A stretch of DNA of 24,640 nt from Kitasatospora phosalacinea (GTDB lineage Bacteria > Actinomycetota > Actinomycetes > Streptomycetales > Streptomycetaceae), in assembly GCF_000717185.1 (NCBI RefSeq), contig NZ_JNYE01000112.1, positions 1-24,640 of the forward strand, read 5' to 3'. A program made the position numbers and the translations under genes. The notes beneath the pieces were generated by a model that saw only the letters and a list, made by a program, of their open reading frames with translations, had not been told where the DNA came from and ran no database searches. Numbering within the stretch: position 1 is the first letter of the stretch; the number at the start of each line of letters is the position of its first letter. This document shows positions 22,008 through 24,640 of the stretch, in pieces.

Positions 22008-22637
22008 ATGGGTGGACGCGCCGCGCTGGCCGTCGTCGCGGTCGGCGCCGTCCTGCTGACCGCGGCCGGCTGCTCCACGGACAGCGGGAGCCACGCCTGC
22101 GTGCAGGCCGCGGGAGCCGCCGCCGCCGACACCGGCCTCGTGCTGGCCGGGAGCGGTGACGGCGGCGGTGTCGTCGTGCAGGCCAGGGCCGGCGGCAGCG
22201 GGAGCCGCACCTCGAAGGGCGGCTCCAGCGGGAAGCGCACCTCCAAGGGCGGGTCGTCCAGCGGCGGGTCCAGCGGCTCCACCGGCGGGTCGTCCGGTTC
22301 CAAGCACACCACCGGCGGCGGCAGCGTGGTGCACCACTACCACCACCGCACCGCGGGCTCCGGCCGCACCGACGACTACGTCGACGACTGCGGCAACCCG
22401 TCGCCCGCCCCGGCGGGCTACGCGGGCGGCGGCTGCGCCACTCCGAACGCACTGCCCCCGGCCACCGGCACCCCGGTGCCGCGGCCGACCGGCGCCGGGG
22501 CGACCGCCGCGGCCCCGCCGGTGCCGTGCGGCAGCCCGAGCCCGAGCCCGAGCACGAACGCGAGCGCCGCTCCGGGGGGCAAGGTGCTGCCGTCCCCGTC
22601 CCCGTCCCCGTCGCCCTCTCGCTCGAAGCTCCGCTGA
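22008..22637 (+). CDS. Low-complexity lipoprotein
   Basis: The 209-residue protein starts with a signal sequence ending in the lipobox LTAAGC (Cys at residue 22), so it is probably lipid-anchored outside the membrane. The mature part is low complexity: a Ser/Gly/Lys-rich tract (about 60-105), a His-rich patch VVHHYHHR, a small Cys-containing segment and a Pro/Ser repeat tail (PSPSPSPS). No domain is recognised. A G-rich ribosome site precedes the ATG. It ends 7 bp from the convergent SURF1 gene, and no terminator is evident there. Confidence 0.85.
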   Translation: MGGRAALAVVAVGAVLLTAAGCSTDSGSHACVQAAGAAAADTGLVLAGSGDGGGVVVQARAGGSGSRTSKGGSSGKRTSKGGSSSGGSSGSTGGSSGSKHTTGGGSVVHHYHHRTAGSGRTDDYVDDCGNPSPAPAGYAGGGCATPNALPPATGTPVPRPTGAGATAAAPPVPCGSPSPSPSTNASAAPGGKVLPSPSPSPSPSRSKLR

Positions 22638-22644
22638 GCGGCGG

Positions 22645-23427
22645 TCAGTCCAGGACCGGGTCCAGTCCGAGGGCCCGGTCCTGGGCGGCCTCCGCCTCGC
22701 GGCGCACCAGCCGGAACCACATGAACACCACGAACCCGGCGAAGACGAACCACTCCAGGGTGTAGCCCAGGTTCTGGAACGCCCGCAGGCTCAGCCCGTC
22801 GCCGCCCTGCGGCTGCACCGTGGGCACCGCCGTCAGCCCGGCCGGGACGTCGTCCGCCGCGACCCAGCCGTCGTACACGGGGTACGGCAGCACGTTGACC
22901 AGGGTGGCCGGGCTGATCGTGCCCAGCTGCCCGGCGGGCAGGCCGCCCGCCACCGCGCCGCCGCTGCCGCTGTTCTCCGGGGCCTGCAGCCGTCCGGTCA
23001 CGCTGACCTGCCCGGTCGGCGCCTCCGGGGCCGCGCCGGGTTCGCCCGCGGCCCAGCCGCGTACCACGGGCACCGCCCGGCCGCCGTCGGTGACCAGCGG
23101 GGTCAGCACGTAGTAGCCGGAGCGCCCGTCCACCGTCCGCCCGGGCACCAGCAGTTGGTGCGCGCCGTCGTACGCGCCGGTGACCCGGACCGTCCGGCCG
23201 ACGGTGTCGGTGCCGACCCTGGCCGCGCCGTCCGGCAGCACCGCCGCCAGCGGCTGCGCCTCGGCCTGCGCGGCGGCGGTCGCGGCCCGGCCGTTCTCCT
23301 GGTGGGTCGACACCCGGGACTCGAAGCGGTCCAGCTGCCAGGTGCCCAGCATCAGGCAGACCACGATCGCCGCCACCGCGACGACCGTGCCGACGAGCCA
23401 CCGCGGGCTGAGCAGGAACCGGTACAC
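22645..23427 (-). CDS. SURF1 family cytochrome oxidase biogenesis protein
   Basis: SURF1 proteins assist heme a insertion into cytochrome c oxidase. The 260-residue protein has the family layout: an N-terminal transmembrane helix (about 11-30) followed by LGTWQLDR, a central extracytoplasmic domain (YYVLTPLV ... VVRGWAA), and a C-terminal helix (about 221-240) preceded by LGYTLEWFVFAG. The start is GTG 23427. It diverges from the XRE-cupin regulator. Cytochrome oxidase genes are not nearby. Confidence 0.93.
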   Translation of the reverse strand: MYRFLLSPRWLVGTVVAVAAIVVCLMLGTWQLDRFESRVSTHQENGRAATAAAQAEAQPLAAVLPDGAARVGTDTVGRTVRVTGAYDGAHQLLVPGRTVDGRSGYYVLTPLVTDGGRAVPVVRGWAAGEPGAAPEAPTGQVSVTGRLQAPENSGSGGAVAGGLPAGQLGTISPATLVNVLPYPVYDGWVAADDVPAGLTAVPTVQPQGGDGLSLRAFQNLGYTLEWFVFAGFVVFMWFRLVRREAEAAQDRALGLDPVLD

Positions 23428-23450
23428 GCCACCACGGTAACCATTCCTGA

Positions 23451-23519
23451 CATCCCGGATGAGCGCGGGTCGGCGGACCCGCTTCCGCCTCCTCTCCGAT
23501 CCGGGATATCCTCCCGGAT
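23451..23519. promoter_or_regulatory. TCCCGGAT operator repeats
   Basis: TCCCGGAT occurs at 23453-23460, within the palindrome CATCCCGGATG (23451-23461). ATCCGGGA (23499-23506) and TCCCGGAT (23512-23519) form a perfect 8-bp inverted repeat with a 5-bp spacer, abutting the GTG at 23520. Binding there would block transcription or initiation, so autoregulation is likely. Lack of a ribosome site suggests a leaderless message. Confidence 0.7.
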
Positions 23520-24095
23520 GTGGGAAACGACGAACTCCCGGACGAGGAGGGCCGCCGCCTGGCCGCCCGCCTGGCCGCCCTGCGCGCCGAACGCGGCTGG
23601 TCGCTGGACGAGCTCGCCCGCCGCAGCGGCACCAGCCGCTCCACGCTCTCCCGGCTGGAGCGCGCCGAACTCAGCCCGACCGCCGCCCAGCTCGGACGGC
23701 TCTGCACCGCGTACGGCCGCACCGTCTCCCGGCTGCTGGCCGAGGTCGAGTCCGATCCGCCCGGCCTGCTGCGCGCCGCCGAGCAGCCGCGCTGGCACGA
23801 CCCGGCGACCGGCTTCGCCCGCCGCTCGGTCTCGCCCCCGCACCCCGGCCTGCGCGCCGAACTGGTCGAGGGCACCCTCCCGCCCGGCGCGGACGTCCGC
23901 TACGACGCCCCGCCCGTCCCCGGCCTGGAGCACCACCTGTGGGTGCTGGACGGCGCGCTCGACCTGGCCCTGGACGGCACCGTGCACCGCCTCGCCGCGG
24001 GCGACTGCCTCCGCTACCGCCTGCACGGCGCCTCCGGGTTCCACTGCCCCGGCCCCCACCCCGTCCGCTACCTGATCGCCCTGGTGCTGCCGTGA
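23520..24095 (+). CDS. XRE family regulator with C-terminal cupin
   Basis: The 191-residue protein has an N-terminal HTH_XRE domain (about 10-68: RLAALRAERGWSLDELARRSGTSRSTLSRLERAELSP) and a C-terminal cupin (about 110-190), with a beta pattern around EHHLWVLDGALDLALDG and RLAAGDCLRYRLHG. These resemble regulators that sense a small molecule in the cupin barrel. The GTG start lies immediately after an inverted repeat. Its stop overlaps the acetyltransferase start by GTGA, so the two genes are coupled and it probably controls that enzyme. Confidence 0.92.
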   Translation: MGNDELPDEEGRRLAARLAALRAERGWSLDELARRSGTSRSTLSRLERAELSPTAAQLGRLCTAYGRTVSRLLAEVESDPPGLLRAAEQPRWHDPATGFARRSVSPPHPGLRAELVEGTLPPGADVRYDAPPVPGLEHHLWVLDGALDLALDGTVHRLAAGDCLRYRLHGASGFHCPGPHPVRYLIALVLP

Positions 24096-24637
24096 CCCCG
24101 ACCGTCCGCCCGCTCACCCCCGAGGCCCTGGACGCCCGCCGGGACGCCCTCGCCGACCTGCTGCTGGACGCGGTGGCCGACGGCGCCTCGGTCGGCTTCC
24201 TGGCCGGCACCGCCCACCGCGAGGCCGCCGCCTGGTGGGACGGCCTGCGCCCGTCCCTCGCCGCCGGGACGCGCCTGCTCTGGACAGCCGAGGACGGCGC
24301 CGGGCGGGTCCTCGGCACCGTCTCCCTGGTCCGCGAGGAGAAGCCCAACGGCCGCCACCGCGCCGAGGTCGCCAAACTGCTGGTCCACCGCGACGCCCGC
24401 GGCGCGGGCCTCGGCCGCCGCCTGCTGCGGCACGCCGAGGACGCCGCCCGCCGCGGCGGCACCACCCTGCTGCTGCTCGACACCCAGACCGGCAGCCCCG
24501 CCGAGCACCTCTACCGCACCTCCGGCTGGACGGCGTTCGGCACCGTCCCCGGCCACGCCGCCACCCCGGACGGGGCACTCGCCGACACCACCTACTACTA
24601 CAAGCACCTCAACGCCCCCGCTCCCCCCACCCCCTGA
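24092..24637 (+). CDS. GNAT N-acetyltransferase
   Basis: The 181-residue protein matches the GNAT fold: VRPLTPEALDARRDAL at the N-terminus, LGTVSLVREEKPNGRHRAEVAKLLVHRDARGAGLGRRLLRHAEDAARRGG holding the acetyl-CoA loop (RGAGLGRRL), and LYRTSGWTAFGTVPGHA near the end. The substrate is unknown, but it is probably a small amine; this group includes antibiotic-modifying enzymes. The GTG start is shared with the end of the XRE-cupin regulator. It is complete at the window edge. Confidence 0.92.
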   Translation: MTPTVRPLTPEALDARRDALADLLLDAVADGASVGFLAGTAHREAAAWWDGLRPSLAAGTRLLWTAEDGAGRVLGTVSLVREEKPNGRHRAEVAKLLVHRDARGAGLGRRLLRHAEDAARRGGTTLLLLDTQTGSPAEHLYRTSGWTAFGTVPGHAATPDGALADTTYYYKHLNAPAPPTP

Positions 24638-24640
24638 GCC

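Noticed and set aside
20123..22312. A 729-residue minus-strand frame
   Set aside because: Antisense to the S9 peptidase and lipoprotein genes, with shadow composition.

Overview
The window looks like the chromosome of a high-GC actinomycete of the Streptomyces/Kitasatospora type. Codon third positions are almost always G or C, many starts are GTG, and several regulators (XRE-TPR, MmyB-like, XRE-cupin) belong to families abundant in streptomycetes. I cannot fix genus or species from the sequence alone.

Positions 105-9317 form a tRNA-Ser-associated island. The 3' part of an intact tRNA-Ser(GGA) gene (9265-9349, minus strand), with part of its terminator, is repeated almost perfectly at 105-178. 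The two copies (73 of 75 aligned positions) bracket about 9.1 kb, as expected for integration by a tyrosine recombinase into the tRNA 3' half. No integrase or replication gene lies between them, so the unit resembles a cis-mobilizable or remnant element. Its left part (333-1983), visibly less GC-rich than the rest, holds a DUF4365 nuclease-like gene coupled to an unrecognised 382-residue protein. Its centre (2111-6509) is a tightly packed leftward operon: a 67-residue membrane microprotein, a GlmU-like beta-helix acyltransferase, a MurA homologue, a beta-lactamase-fold hydrolase resembling AmiE-type muropeptide amidases, and a MurB homologue. An XRE-TPR regulator lies upstream. MurA has Asp in place of the fosfomycin-target Cys but keeps its other catalytic residues. 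The set reads as a mobile, probably fosfomycin-insensitive, UDP-MurNAc-type pathway. A divergent NUDIX-GNAT pair completes the island.

Positions 9350-15440 are conserved core chromosome: SRP RNA (ffs), dnaX, ybaB, recR, a DUF5063 gene and aspartokinase lysC with an internal beta-subunit start. The usual partner asd does not follow lysC.

Positions 15441-24640 are lineage-specific chromosome. They hold an ECF sigma factor coupled to a one-pass membrane protein with an in-frame 30-bp repeat tract, an SDR and a MmyB-like regulator diverging from a shared dyad, a DUF6197 gene, an S9 prolyl-oligopeptidase-family peptidase, a low-complexity lipoprotein, SURF1, and an XRE-cupin regulator coupled to a GNAT acetyltransferase. 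Four gene ends in the right part carry short tandem duplications that include or touch the stop codon.
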